This document shows, one piece after another, positions 25,895-35,109 of a stretch of DNA of 64,000 nt. Numbering within the stretch: the stretch's first letter is position 1; every line of letters starts with the position of its first letter. Origin of the DNA: Gammaproteobacteria bacterium HGW-Gammaproteobacteria-15 (GTDB lineage Bacteria > Pseudomonadota > Gammaproteobacteria > Enterobacterales > Alteromonadaceae); contig PGZF01000001.1 in the NCBI GenBank assembly GCA_002840125.1, forward strand, positions 1,369,237 to 1,433,236. Direction: 5' to 3'. Position numbers and translations under genes: made by a program. A model generated the notes under the pieces. The model saw nothing but the letters and a program-made list of their open reading frames with translations, ran no database searches and was not told the origin of the DNA.

Positions 25895-28243
25895 TTAAGG
25901 TTCCTGTGGTTTACTGCCAGTTGGTATAAAGCTTTCCAGCCAGGCGTTGATATTGTCTGTTGGCACCTGCAGCGGCCGGTACACCGGCTTAATTTGCGGA
26001 TAACCACCTACCTGCTGTTGGCTGTCAAGAATACGGCCGTTACGGTTAACGTAACTTTGCACGATACGCTGGTCGATAACATCGCGCTGCCAATAACGTG
26101 CTCCAATAACCGGCAATAGCTGGTGTTCAACCTCTTTTGCCGCCATAACACTGATGCCCTGCGGCCATACCGGTGCTGCAGCTAAAGGCGTGATAACCCC
26201 GGCAGTGTCGTACATAGCTTTGTCGTCAAGGTTAAAGGTCAGGTTATCCTGCAGGTAAGCATCGCCGTGGTAGGATACCAGGGCTAAATCAGAGTAAGAA
26301 TCACGGCCATAGCGCAGTACATTACCGACCACTGCCACTTGCGGGTTCTTCGGGCTAAAGGCCGTATGCGCCCATTCATTGTCAATAAAACCCAGCTTCA
26401 CAGCATTGGCATCGGCGTTATAAATAATATTATTAAGCACTACACCCGTAGTATGGGCTTTAAAGTACGGGTTACGCCGTGCATTGTGGGCAAACAGATT
26501 ACCGATAAAGGCAATGTGATGGCTGAAATCATGCACCAGCGCGCCTTTGCTGTGTTTGCCTTTAACGTGGGTGGCGTAGTCCAGTGCTTCGGCCAGAATA
26601 TTGTAGCGAAAGGTAATGTGCTTCGACGTTGCCTGCGGCCCTTTATCACGAGGACCTGACGCCGATACCAGCTCGTCAGTGGCCCAGCTGATAGAGTTAT
26701 GCTCGATCAACACATTGCAGGCTTTGCTGCCGGTTACTGCTATGCCGTCGGTGTCCCAACCGGCGCGCTTTGGCAAACCGGCATCACCCGGCCGGATATG
26801 TAAATGCCGCACTATCACATCATGGCTGATAATACGCAGGCCGCCTTTAATCAGCGTAATACCGGGAGCCGGCGCGGTTTCACCGGCGACGGTCAGGTAC
26901 GGCTGATTTATTTCCAGATTAGTGCGCTCAAGATCTATCACCCCGGCCACTTCAAACACCACTATGCGCGGCCCGTTGTGTGCCAGGGCGGCGGCCAGAG
27001 AGCCAGGCCCATTGCGGTTCAGGTTAGTTACCTTTAACACCACACCGCCTGCACCGCCCGGCGTATCCAGACCAAAGTTAGCACAGTGTTTATCTGCTGC
27101 AGCCTGATCATATTCTGCCAAAAACTCTGCCGCAACGCTTTGATACCAGCCATAACCGCGCTGGCGCTCCAGTGATACCTGGCTGACATCGCTGTACGTT
27201 TGGCCGTCGCGGTCGAAAAATACCGGCTGGCCGGTTTTCAGATCATAAAACCGTGCCCAAACTACAGTGCCGGGGCTGTCGATTAATGACAAACGTCCAT
27301 CAGCGTTGCGGTGGCGGTCTTTGTCACTTATCTGCTTATCCCTCAACCAGTTAGCGGCTTCGGCCAGGCTTTGCGTTACGCCTGGATAATCTGGCGCATA
27401 ACGCAGCAACAACTGCAGAATTTTTCCACTTTCGCTGCTAACCAGAGAAGCTTTTTCATACTTACGCGCCGTTACCGGCTCACCGGTTAATGGGTGGTGC
27501 TGTGCGCCCCACACGGTGCGTTTACCCTCGACAACTACCTGATTAGCCAGCAACCAATCGACAGCTCGATAAAAGGCTGCGGCGGCCTCTGTTTTGGTAC
27601 TGTCGGCCAACATGGCAAAATGCGGCTCGTGCGCTACCTGCCATAATAACTGCATCAGTTGATACAGAGCATTATCGTTCAGCGTTATCGCATCATGATA
27701 ACTACCGCGTAGCGGGTAAGATTGCGGAAAACCGCCATTGGGGTATTGTGCTTGTAACACCAACGCCACACCACGCTCTATCGCCTGTGCAATACGTTGC
27801 TGCTGCGAAGGCGCGGCTTTGGGATAAAAATCGGCCAGCCAGTGCAACTGCGTGCTGGTAGCATCGTTATCAAAGGTAGGTACGTACTTGGGTTCAGAGC
27901 CAAACTGCTGGCCGCGTTGCCTGGCGCTACGCATATCGGTGCGCTTGCTCCAGCCGCCGGATGGCGTTTGAAAACTCAATACCGCTTGCGCTTCTGCCGC
28001 ATTATTAATGCCGGTTAAACCAAACTGATCGTGTTTTGTTGCCGCTGTTGCCGGCCGGCCCTGCTGTTCGGCCGTCAGCGCTGCCGCATCTTGCTGTAGC
28101 ACTTGCGCTGATTGGGCTAAATACTGCTGCCACTGTGCAGTTAGCTGCTGCCCCTGCCAGTAATTGGCCGCCCAAACGGGCGACCACGGCAGCACACACA
28201 AGCAGAGTAGCAAACGGCTAATCTGAGTGTATATGCCTGACAT
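25895..28243 (-). CDS. Pectate lyase, PL10-PL1 two-domain fusion
   Basis: This 782-aa secreted protein has a signal peptide ending PVWAA. Residues of about 60-385 match the PL10 pectate lyase fold, a helical toroid with TPSGGWSKRTDM, FDNDATSTQLHWLA and QYPNGGFPQSYPL. From about 400 on comes a parallel beta-helix of PL1 type (GGAGGVVLKVTNLNRNGPGS, VRHLHIRPGD, ATDELVSASG). Both cleave polygalacturonate by beta-elimination with calcium. The ATG overlaps the stop of the upstream TonB receptor by 1 nt, so uptake and cleavage are translationally linked. The product feeds the kduI/kduD branch. Confidence 0.9.
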   Translation of the reverse strand: MSGIYTQISRLLLCLCVLPWSPVWAANYWQGQQLTAQWQQYLAQSAQVLQQDAAALTAEQQGRPATAATKHDQFGLTGINNAAEAQAVLSFQTPSGGWSKRTDMRSARQRGQQFGSEPKYVPTFDNDATSTQLHWLADFYPKAAPSQQQRIAQAIERGVALVLQAQYPNGGFPQSYPLRGSYHDAITLNDNALYQLMQLLWQVAHEPHFAMLADSTKTEAAAAFYRAVDWLLANQVVVEGKRTVWGAQHHPLTGEPVTARKYEKASLVSSESGKILQLLLRYAPDYPGVTQSLAEAANWLRDKQISDKDRHRNADGRLSLIDSPGTVVWARFYDLKTGQPVFFDRDGQTYSDVSQVSLERQRGYGWYQSVAAEFLAEYDQAAADKHCANFGLDTPGGAGGVVLKVTNLNRNGPGSLAAALAHNGPRIVVFEVAGVIDLERTNLEINQPYLTVAGETAPAPGITLIKGGLRIISHDVIVRHLHIRPGDAGLPKRAGWDTDGIAVTGSKACNVLIEHNSISWATDELVSASGPRDKGPQATSKHITFRYNILAEALDYATHVKGKHSKGALVHDFSHHIAFIGNLFAHNARRNPYFKAHTTGVVLNNIIYNADANAVKLGFIDNEWAHTAFSPKNPQVAVVGNVLRYGRDSYSDLALVSYHGDAYLQDNLTFNLDDKAMYDTAGVITPLAAAPVWPQGISVMAAKEVEHQLLPVIGARYWQRDVIDQRIVQSYVNRNGRILDSQQQVGGYPQIKPVYRPLQVPTDNINAWLESFIPTGSKPQEP

Positions 28244-31200
28244 CAGAAAGAACCTCGTACACCGAGTAAGTACTGGCGTCCTGTTAGTAAATACTCATAA
28301 GGCCGCGGCGTATACACATCACTCCATTGCGTATTGGCAGCGTTAGTCAGGTTAATGGCTTCAAAACTAAATGACATGGTCTTGCTGAATTTATAACGGG
28401 CAGAAAAATTCAGCAGGGCTTTATCATCAATACCGCGACCAAATAAACCTTCATCACGGTATTTGTTCAGATATTCTTTGATATAACGTTCACGGAAGTT
28501 ATATGAAAAACGGGCACTAAACTTCTCATACTCATAGTACAAGGTAGCATTGTAGGTACGCTTTGACGTTTCCTCAGCCATTAGTGTCACTTGCTCGCCG
28601 CTAAGTGGATCCGTAACGTCTTGCTCATAATCAATCAATGTCAGGTTAGTTTGCAAACCAAAGCGATTGAAAGGTGCCGGTAACATAGTAAACGGTTGTT
28701 GATAGATAAACTCTAAGCCTCGCACCGTTTCGCCCGGAGTATTGATCAGTTGCGATACATCCCAGGTTACCGTAGCCGGATCCCTATCGCCAATGTCGAT
28801 ACCCAACTGGGCCAGTTGCCCCGCCGTCAACACTTCCTGTCGGGTCCCCCGGCTCAGGCCAGTCATATCCTTATAGAAGAAGGCAACAGCCAGTAAGGCC
28901 TCATCATCAAAATACCATTCCAGACCTAAATCCAGTTGATCCGCTTCGTAAGGCCGTAACGTAGGGCCTGCGCCTAATTGTATCGTTGCTGTATCATTAT
29001 TAGCGCTACTTGGACGGGTTACTCTGATGGCTGAGGCTAAATCACTTAATGGCGGCCGGGTAATGGCTTTAGATAAGCTAAAACGCCCGACTAAGTCATC
29101 GGTAAGATCATAAGCCAAATTCAGGCTTGGCAAGAAATCTTTGCCTTCACTGAGGGTATAACGCCAGCCATAGCCATCAGCAAAATTAGCGCCTTCGCCA
29201 CGGCCTGCGGTGTAACCATCAGCATAGATATGATCAAGATTAATAATGCCGGAGGTGTTTTTATTGTCCAGATAACGGCCACCGATATTACCGCGCAGCT
29301 CACGACCCGCCAGTTCTAACCGGAAGTCCAATTGCAGGTAAGCACCATTAACCCGTTCTTCAATATCATAAGTACTGTTATACCGCTCTTTGGCTTCAAA
29401 AAATGCCTCATTTTTAAAGCCGTCATACACTTTGCCATAGTCGGTGGTTAACCAGCTGTCTGCAGATAACGTCGAATTAGCCGGTACTGATGCGGCATTA
29501 CCAAAATACTGTCCGGCTTGCGACAAGGTTAACGCATAAAGATTACCCGCAGTACGGTTGGCGTCAAGCTGTTGCACCATCACCTCAGCCACTTCTCCGC
29601 TAGTGCGGTTGGTTGCTGGATTCAGTGCGCGCCAACCATTGTCACGCTGTACGTTGGCAGTATTAAAGGTACGGTGATTCAGCCCCCACTTTAAGGTGTA
29701 TTGATCGTTCAGTTCATAAGCAAAATGCAGTGACAAATTTTTATTCTCGCTGCCAATTTGCTGATTACGGTTACGTACTAAGCCTAAGCTGTATAAATCC
29801 GGGTTTAGCATCAATTGTTCCAGCTCTGCCTTGTTATAGCTACTGCCAAAGGCTTGGGCCGGAGCAAAAGCAAAAGCCGGCATATTCATATTCAAGCTAC
29901 CACTACCAATTGCCGTACCGGTTTGACCAATCAGGCTTATTGGGTCAATGGCATTGTCGTAGCTATAGGCAAAGGTAGAATCGAAGCTATCCAGCGCAAA
30001 AGTGCGCTGATAAGGAATATCCAGATCAGATTTTCCTAAGCCAACCAAAAAATTCATCTTAAACCTATCACTCAAATGCCAATCACCACTTAGGGTAAAT
30101 TGCTTAAAGGTTGAATTTGACACATCCTGTCGCGCTTCTGAACGGATAGGCACACCAGACAAAGTGCCAGCGACGATAGTATTATTGCCATCTACGATCA
30201 GATTTTCAGCGTAAATATCTGTTTGACTCGACACATTATTGCGGATCAAGGCTGAATACTGGAATTCATCCATCGTATTGTCCAGCCCAGCGTAAAGTAT
30301 GTCGAAATTCAGCGTTAAATCATCTACGGGCCGATATTGAAATGCTGCCGTAATACCCAAACGCTCTTGCTGCTTATTAAAAATGGAGTAACGGGGCAAC
30401 CTGGGCAGCCACAATCCTTCCATATTTTCATTGGTATAAACCCCTTTTGGCGAAAGCTGGGTAACTGGCGCCGCGGTAAGTTTATTATCGCTGCCATCAA
30501 CAGCCCACGCGGGGTTGTTAACCGTCCAGCGACCGGTTGTTACACCTTCACTTTGTACCAGGCCTTCTGAATAAGCCGCTGAGATCAGCACACCAAACTT
30601 ATTATCCCAGTTTTGGCTAAACATTAACGAAGCACGTGGCGTCACCTCTTCTGCTACATCGTTGTATCGGGCGTTCAGGTTGTAGGCAAACTTAGTATCC
30701 TGATATTGAAACGGCCGGGCGGTTTGTAAGTTGACATTGCCTGAAATCCCGCCGTCTTCCAATTCTGCCGACAGGGTTTTATTAATATCAATTTGGGTAA
30801 ACAGCTCTGAGGCAAACACATTAAAGTCAAAAGCCCTGCTTTTGTTAGAACCACCTGCAGCATCGGTAGCGGCACCGGCAGACGCTGATTCCATACCATT
30901 AATCGTGGTTTTAACGAAAGTAGCGCCCAGGCCACGTAAACTTATTTGCCGTCCTTCACCGGCATCTTGTTCAATCGCAATACCCGGTACCCGGGCTAAA
31001 CTGTCGGCCACGTTCAGATCCGGAAACTTACCCAAATCCTCAGCCAATATCACTTCTTTGGAACCAACCGCCTCGCGCTTGGCCATCAGTGCCACATTTA
31101 AACTGCCCCTAAAACCGGAAACTTCAATGATCTCAATATCATCTTCCTGTATTTCAGTTTTTGTCTCTGCTTCCTGTGCTACAGCTTGCGGCGATGAAAC

Positions 31201-31272
31201 AAAAATCAGTGCAGGAGCTAAAGCCAGCATAACAGCAGTAGCCAGCTTGTGATGTTTAATTACATTCTTCAT
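28243..31272 (-). CDS. TonB-dependent outer-membrane receptor (pectin oligomers)
   Basis: The 1009-aa protein has a signal peptide (about 1-32), a plug domain with the TonB-box-like region EIIEVSGFRGSL and LPDLNVADSLARVPG-type motif (FPDLNVADSLARVPG), GRQISLRGLG, and a long beta-barrel ending in an aromatic strand, YLLGVRGSF. It has the N-terminal layout usual for carbohydrate-uptake receptors of this group. It probably imports galacturonate oligomers into the periplasm. It is co-transcribed with the pectate lyase (1-nt overlap). A LacI-type operator lies 81-98 nt upstream of its start, at 31353-31370. Confidence 0.9.
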   Translation of the reverse strand: MKNVIKHHKLATAVMLALAPALIFVSSPQAVAQEAETKTEIQEDDIEIIEVSGFRGSLNVALMAKREAVGSKEVILAEDLGKFPDLNVADSLARVPGIAIEQDAGEGRQISLRGLGATFVKTTINGMESASAGAATDAAGGSNKSRAFDFNVFASELFTQIDINKTLSAELEDGGISGNVNLQTARPFQYQDTKFAYNLNARYNDVAEEVTPRASLMFSQNWDNKFGVLISAAYSEGLVQSEGVTTGRWTVNNPAWAVDGSDNKLTAAPVTQLSPKGVYTNENMEGLWLPRLPRYSIFNKQQERLGITAAFQYRPVDDLTLNFDILYAGLDNTMDEFQYSALIRNNVSSQTDIYAENLIVDGNNTIVAGTLSGVPIRSEARQDVSNSTFKQFTLSGDWHLSDRFKMNFLVGLGKSDLDIPYQRTFALDSFDSTFAYSYDNAIDPISLIGQTGTAIGSGSLNMNMPAFAFAPAQAFGSSYNKAELEQLMLNPDLYSLGLVRNRNQQIGSENKNLSLHFAYELNDQYTLKWGLNHRTFNTANVQRDNGWRALNPATNRTSGEVAEVMVQQLDANRTAGNLYALTLSQAGQYFGNAASVPANSTLSADSWLTTDYGKVYDGFKNEAFFEAKERYNSTYDIEERVNGAYLQLDFRLELAGRELRGNIGGRYLDNKNTSGIINLDHIYADGYTAGRGEGANFADGYGWRYTLSEGKDFLPSLNLAYDLTDDLVGRFSLSKAITRPPLSDLASAIRVTRPSSANNDTATIQLGAGPTLRPYEADQLDLGLEWYFDDEALLAVAFFYKDMTGLSRGTRQEVLTAGQLAQLGIDIGDRDPATVTWDVSQLINTPGETVRGLEFIYQQPFTMLPAPFNRFGLQTNLTLIDYEQDVTDPLSGEQVTLMAEETSKRTYNATLYYEYEKFSARFSYNFRERYIKEYLNKYRDEGLFGRGIDDKALLNFSARYKFSKTMSFSFEAINLTNAANTQWSDVYTPRPYEYLLTGRQYLLGVRGSF

Positions 31273-31352
31273 ATACCCTGTTGTCCTTTTTTATTGTTTA
31301 AGTAACTCCGGTGTGCCTGGCAAGGTCCCAGTCTGACTACTGCTAACCCGCC

Positions 31353-31370
31353 AATGCCACCGGTAGCAAA
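31353..31370. promoter_or_regulatory. LacI-type operator upstream of the TonB receptor
   Basis: TGCCACC-GGTAGCA at 31355-31368 is a near-perfect palindrome. It matches the sites upstream of the polygalacturonase and of the second TonB receptor. It probably binds the LacI-family regulator encoded at 41738-42772. Confidence 0.65.
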
Positions 31371-31432
31371 TGCAGGTAAATTTTAAATAATTTAAATAGC
31401 CGAGATGCGGCCAACTAAAATCTGGTAACGCA

Positions 31433-33046
31433 TCAAAACAAAAAATCCGTTGATAAAAAGCGGGAATGGCGCTCTTTCACCATCTGTTTCACAAAGTCGA
31501 CATCACTATCCTGATATTTCGCTGCCACCAAGGTCGGCGTAGAGAACTGCCGCAATGCATCGACCACCGACAAGGTGCCTTCGGCGGAGTCTTTACGGCC
31601 GTTAAACGGAAAGCTGTCCGGCCCACGTTGACACTGGCTGTTGATATTAATGCGGCCGACCTGGTTAGCAAAAATATCTACCAGTTCACCAACTTGCTGC
31701 GCGTCCTGACCGAAGATACTCAGCTGCTGGCCAAAGTTAGAGTTCACCACATAATCAATCACTTCATTAATATCGTTATAAGACACCACCGGCACCAGCG
31801 GGCCAAACTGTTCTTCGTTGTACAGCCGCATACTGCTGTTTACCGGATACAGCAGCGCCGGAGTAAACAATGAAGCTGTGGTTTCGCCACCGCCCGGGTT
31901 TTGCAACTTAGCGCCTTTGCTAAGCGCGTCTTTAAGCAGTTCCGTTAAAAACTGCGTTTTGCCAGGCTCCGGCAGCGGCGTTATTGCCACGCCTTGCTGC
32001 CACGGCATACCGGCTTTTAGCTCACTAATGGCACTGGAAAGTTTATCTACCAGTTCAGCGGCGCGGCTTTGCTGCACGAACAGAATTTTCAGCGCGGTAC
32101 AGCGCTGGCCGTTAAACGACAAACTGCCGGCCAAGCATTCTTTTACAGTGCGGCTCATATCGGCATCGGGCAGGATAATGGCCGGGTTCTTAGCATCCAG
32201 CCCCAACACAGCGCGCAGCCGGTGCGGCTTGGGGTGCATACGCTTTAAATCACTGGCGCCTTTATTGGTACCGATAAAAGCAAACAGGTCAATTTTGCCG
32301 CTTTCCATTAATACGCCGACGGTTTCACGGCCACGGCCATAAATAATATTGATCACCCCGGCCGGGAAGCTATGTAAAAACGCCTGCAGCAGTGGCTGAA
32401 TAAGCAGTACGCCGTATTTTGCCGGTTTAAAGATCACCGTGTTGCCCATAATCAGCGCCGGAATTAGCGTGGTAAAGGTTTCGTTTAACGGATAATTAAA
32501 CGGCCCCATACACAGTGCGACGCCTACCGGCACGCGGCGGATCTTGCCCAGGCTGCCCTGCTCAATAATAAAGTGGCTGGCGTCTCTGTCCTGCTGCTTT
32601 AGTGCTTCGATGGTGTCGCGGATATAGTCACAGGTGCGGTCGAATTCTTTCGCCGCATCGGGGTAGGTTTTACCGATTTCCCACATTAGCAGGCGGATAA
32701 CTTCGTCGCGCTGTAATTGCATTAAACCGAGGAATTTCTCCACATGCTGGATACGTTCCAGCACCGCCATGGTCGGCCAGGCGCCACGGCCTAAGTCGTA
32801 GGCTTTTACTGCACTGTCGAGGGCTTTTAATGCCGTGTCGGCATCCAGTAATGGTGTATGGCCCAGCACTACTTGCTGCAAGTTAACGCCTTCGCGTAAA
32901 TATACGGGGCTCACTACCGGGCTTAATTCGCCCTGCCACTGCACCAACTCGCCGTTTAATAAATACTCACGCTGGGTTATTTCGCCTTTATGGGCAAACT
33001 GTGGTGGTATATCAGCGGCTTGCGGAAAAACTGTTGCTAAACTCAT
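31433..33046 (-). CDS. gapN: NADP-dependent glyceraldehyde-3-phosphate dehydrogenase (GapN type)
   Basis: The 537-aa aldehyde dehydrogenase has catalytic Cys in SFNGQRCTALK, the NADP-binding FNYPLNETFTTLIPALIMGN region, and Glu in LGLDAKNP. The length and N-terminal extension fit the non-phosphorylating GapN subfamily, which turns glyceraldehyde-3-phosphate directly into 3-phosphoglycerate with NADPH. That use fits its place next to KdgA, which produces the substrate. AAGGAG precedes ATG 33046. The repeats at 33159-33440 separate it from kdgK. Confidence 0.87.
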   Translation of the reverse strand: MSLATVFPQAADIPPQFAHKGEITQREYLLNGELVQWQGELSPVVSPVYLREGVNLQQVVLGHTPLLDADTALKALDSAVKAYDLGRGAWPTMAVLERIQHVEKFLGLMQLQRDEVIRLLMWEIGKTYPDAAKEFDRTCDYIRDTIEALKQQDRDASHFIIEQGSLGKIRRVPVGVALCMGPFNYPLNETFTTLIPALIMGNTVIFKPAKYGVLLIQPLLQAFLHSFPAGVINIIYGRGRETVGVLMESGKIDLFAFIGTNKGASDLKRMHPKPHRLRAVLGLDAKNPAIILPDADMSRTVKECLAGSLSFNGQRCTALKILFVQQSRAAELVDKLSSAISELKAGMPWQQGVAITPLPEPGKTQFLTELLKDALSKGAKLQNPGGGETTASLFTPALLYPVNSSMRLYNEEQFGPLVPVVSYNDINEVIDYVVNSNFGQQLSIFGQDAQQVGELVDIFANQVGRININSQCQRGPDSFPFNGRKDSAEGTLSVVDALRQFSTPTLVAAKYQDSDVDFVKQMVKERHSRFLSTDFLF

Positions 33047-33158
33047 GCCTTGCTCCTTCTAACAAAATTGACTTGGTTGTTAGTCAGGGTCAGATGCGAC
33101 GCTTGCCCGGCTTGAGCCGGATCTTATGCTCTGCTTGCTTAAATCGTTGCTGGCTTCA

Positions 33159-33317
33159 CAGTTAAGGGAACGCAAAGACGTCGTAAATACGTCCTTGTAG
33201 ACTTACAAACTGCGTCCTGCAATTTGCCCTTTGGGTGGCTTCGCCATTCAAATTCGTTCCTGACGAATTTGTCTCTGCCGCATCCCTGCGGCAGACGCTT
33301 TGCTATACCCTTAACTG
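33159..33317 (-). repeat. Structured intergenic repeat, copy 2 (extended, GGA-loop hairpins)
   Basis: A perfect 10-bp outer inverted repeat, CAGTTAAGGG (33159) and CCCTTAACTG (33308), bounds the element. On the minus strand it holds four hairpins with GGA in the loop: GCCGCA-GGGA-TGCGGC, AAATTCGT-CAGGA-ACGAATTT, AAATTGC-AGGAC-GCAGTTT and TAC-AAGGAC-GTA. The inner core AGACGTCGTAAATACGTCC is shared with copies 4 and 5. A block of about 70 nt is inserted relative to them. It lies between kdgK and gapN, sense to their transcript. Confidence 0.75.
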
Positions 33318-33376
33318 CTTCGCTTTGTTGTTTCAGTGTTTCATCGATATTTGGTAGTGATACCGGAAAAAACTAA

Positions 33377-33440
33377 GCAGACCGTTGAAGGCATGGATGC
33401 CTGAATCGAGCCTACAGGGACGTATTCACGGCGTGTCTGC
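33377..33440 (+). repeat. Structured intergenic repeat, copy 3
   Basis: The outer arms are GCAGAC (33377) and GTCTGC (33435), with weaker pairing beyond. Inside is the hairpin GGCA-TGGA-TGCC and the core CTACAGGGACGTATTCACG, which is nearly identical to copy 6. The GGA loops are on the plus strand, antisense to the surrounding minus-strand genes. It sits 60 nt from copy 2. Confidence 0.7.
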
Positions 33441-33484
33441 GTGTTTTATTGCGGCATCACCAGCCACCAAAGCCAACCCAACAC

Positions 33485-34441
33485 TCACTTCACAAACACT
33501 GAAGGCCGGTTCTGCGCCCAAAAGCCGTTAAAGTGATCCTTGCCGACAATAGCGCCGGTATGTTCAACGACAAACCCCGCCAAACGAGCGGCAAACTTCA
33601 CTGCATGCTGCGGTGCTATACCACCTAAACGTGCTGCCAGATAACCGCCATTAAACGAATCACCGGCTGCCGTGGTATCTACCACCTTCTTCACCGGATG
33701 CGCCAGCGCCGTAAAACCCTGCTGCTGATAACGGCCGTTAATACCGTTTTTGCCATCTTTAACAATAATCTCCGCCACACCCAGTTGTGTTAACTGCTCA
33801 ACCACATCATTGGTGGTTTGTGCATCAAATAACACCCGGTGATCGTCCAGGCCTGGCAGCGCCATATCAGCCAGGCTGTAAGCCTGAATAAAGGCTGCTT
33901 TGGCTGCTTCAGCATTCGGCCACAGCGCCGGGCGATAATTCGGATCGAACACTATCTGGCTGCCATCGGCTTTTAACCGGCTGACCAGTTCGAACAATTG
34001 CGCGCGATCGCTATCAGATAAAATCGCCAGCGTAATGCCGGAGAAATAAAACATATCGCAGCCTTTAATAGCGTCGTAATTTAATTGTGCATTAAAGCAC
34101 TGCAATACCTGCTTGGCCGCCGAGCTGTCGCGCCAGTACACAAAGCTGCGCTCGCCAAAAGCATCGGTATTGATCATATACAGGCCGGGCCGTGCAGTTT
34201 TGGTACGCAGCATCAGGCTGGTGTCTATTTTTTCCCGCTCTACCGCCCGTACCAGCTTGTCGCTGATAAGATCGGTACCTACTGCAGTAAAAAACTGCAC
34301 GTCGACCGGGTTTTCGCAGGTGCGTTTTAAATACACCGCGGTATTAAACACATCACCGGCAAAATTCTGGTGATAGACATTGTCGACCAGCTGATACAGC
34401 TCGACCATGCACTCGCCCATAATGACAATACGTTTGCTCAT
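33485..34441 (-). CDS. kdgK: 2-dehydro-3-deoxygluconate (KDG) kinase
   Basis: The 318-aa PfkB-family sugar kinase has the N-terminal GECMVELY motif and the C-terminal anion-hole and base motif DTTAAGDSFNGGY. It phosphorylates 2-keto-3-deoxygluconate to KDPG, where both the unsaturated and galacturonate branches meet. It lies 11 nt downstream of kdgA with AAGGAG before the ATG, and runs in the order uxuB-kdgA-kdgK. Repeat copies 2 and 3 follow it. Confidence 0.92.
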   Translation of the reverse strand: MSKRIVIMGECMVELYQLVDNVYHQNFAGDVFNTAVYLKRTCENPVDVQFFTAVGTDLISDKLVRAVEREKIDTSLMLRTKTARPGLYMINTDAFGERSFVYWRDSSAAKQVLQCFNAQLNYDAIKGCDMFYFSGITLAILSDSDRAQLFELVSRLKADGSQIVFDPNYRPALWPNAEAAKAAFIQAYSLADMALPGLDDHRVLFDAQTTNDVVEQLTQLGVAEIIVKDGKNGINGRYQQQGFTALAHPVKKVVDTTAAGDSFNGGYLAARLGGIAPQHAVKFAARLAGFVVEHTGAIVGKDHFNGFWAQNRPSVFVK

Positions 34442-34452
34442 GCCGATGCTCC

Positions 34453-35109
34453 TTAAGCTGCGGTTTTAATCTGTTTGGCGATTGCAGTTGCCTCAGCCGC
34501 CAAGGCGGTAATTTGGCTCCACTGCTGTGTTTTTACCAGATTAGCTGGCGTTAACCAGGAGCCTCCCACTACAAACACATTTTTCAGCGCCAAAAACTCA
34601 GCCAGATTATGCTGGCCAATACCGCCAGTGGGGCAAAACTTCACCTGCTGGAATACGCCACTCAGCGCCTTTAGCATTTCAATGCCGCCGGATAAATGCG
34701 CCGGGAAAAACTTCACTTCGCGCAAACCATACTCATATGCCATGGCAATTTCTGACGGTGTCGCCACACCCGGCGCCAATGGCAAGCCGGTATTGATCAT
34801 CGCCTCTAACAGCTTTGGCGTACTGGCCGGGCTAACCAGAAACTGCGCGCCGGCATCTTTACAGGCGTTGGCATCTGCCGCCGACAATATAGTACCGGCA
34901 CCGACCAATAAATCCGGTAAGGCAGTGCGAATGGCGGTAATGGCAGCTAACGCCTGGCGGGTGCGCAGCACAACTTCAACCGAGCCAACGCCGCCATCTT
35001 GCAAGGCTTTGGCGATCAATACCGCTTCATGCGGCGTCTCGGCCTGAATAATGGGTAATAATGCCGGCCCCCTGACCAGTGACGACAAAAACTGAGGTAA
35101 AGACGACAT
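34453..35109 (-). CDS. kdgA: KDPG aldolase
   Basis: The 218-aa class I aldolase has Glu in GSVEVVLRT, the Schiff-base Lys in REVKFFPAHLSGG, and the phosphate-binding FCPTGGIG. It splits 2-keto-3-deoxy-6-phosphogluconate into pyruvate and glyceraldehyde-3-phosphate. The ATG overlaps the stop of the upstream reductase gene by 1 nt (TAATG), and AGGAG is 7 nt upstream. The gene is also called eda in enterobacteria. Confidence 0.94.
   Translation of the reverse strand: MSSLPQFLSSLVRGPALLPIIQAETPHEAVLIAKALQDGGVGSVEVVLRTRQALAAITAIRTALPDLLVGAGTILSAADANACKDAGAQFLVSPASTPKLLEAMINTGLPLAPGVATPSEIAMAYEYGLREVKFFPAHLSGGIEMLKALSGVFQQVKFCPTGGIGQHNLAEFLALKNVFVVGGSWLTPANLVKTQQWSQITALAAEATAIAKQIKTAA

Noticed and set aside
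30731..31252. Plus-strand ORF of 173 aa opposite TonB receptor 1
   Set aside because: It is a Ser/Ala-rich antisense frame; the minus-strand receptor motifs show which strand codes.
31818..32342. Plus-strand ORF of 174 aa opposite gapN
   Set aside because: It is fully antisense to a clear dehydrogenase gene, with low-complexity Ser-rich translation and no motif.
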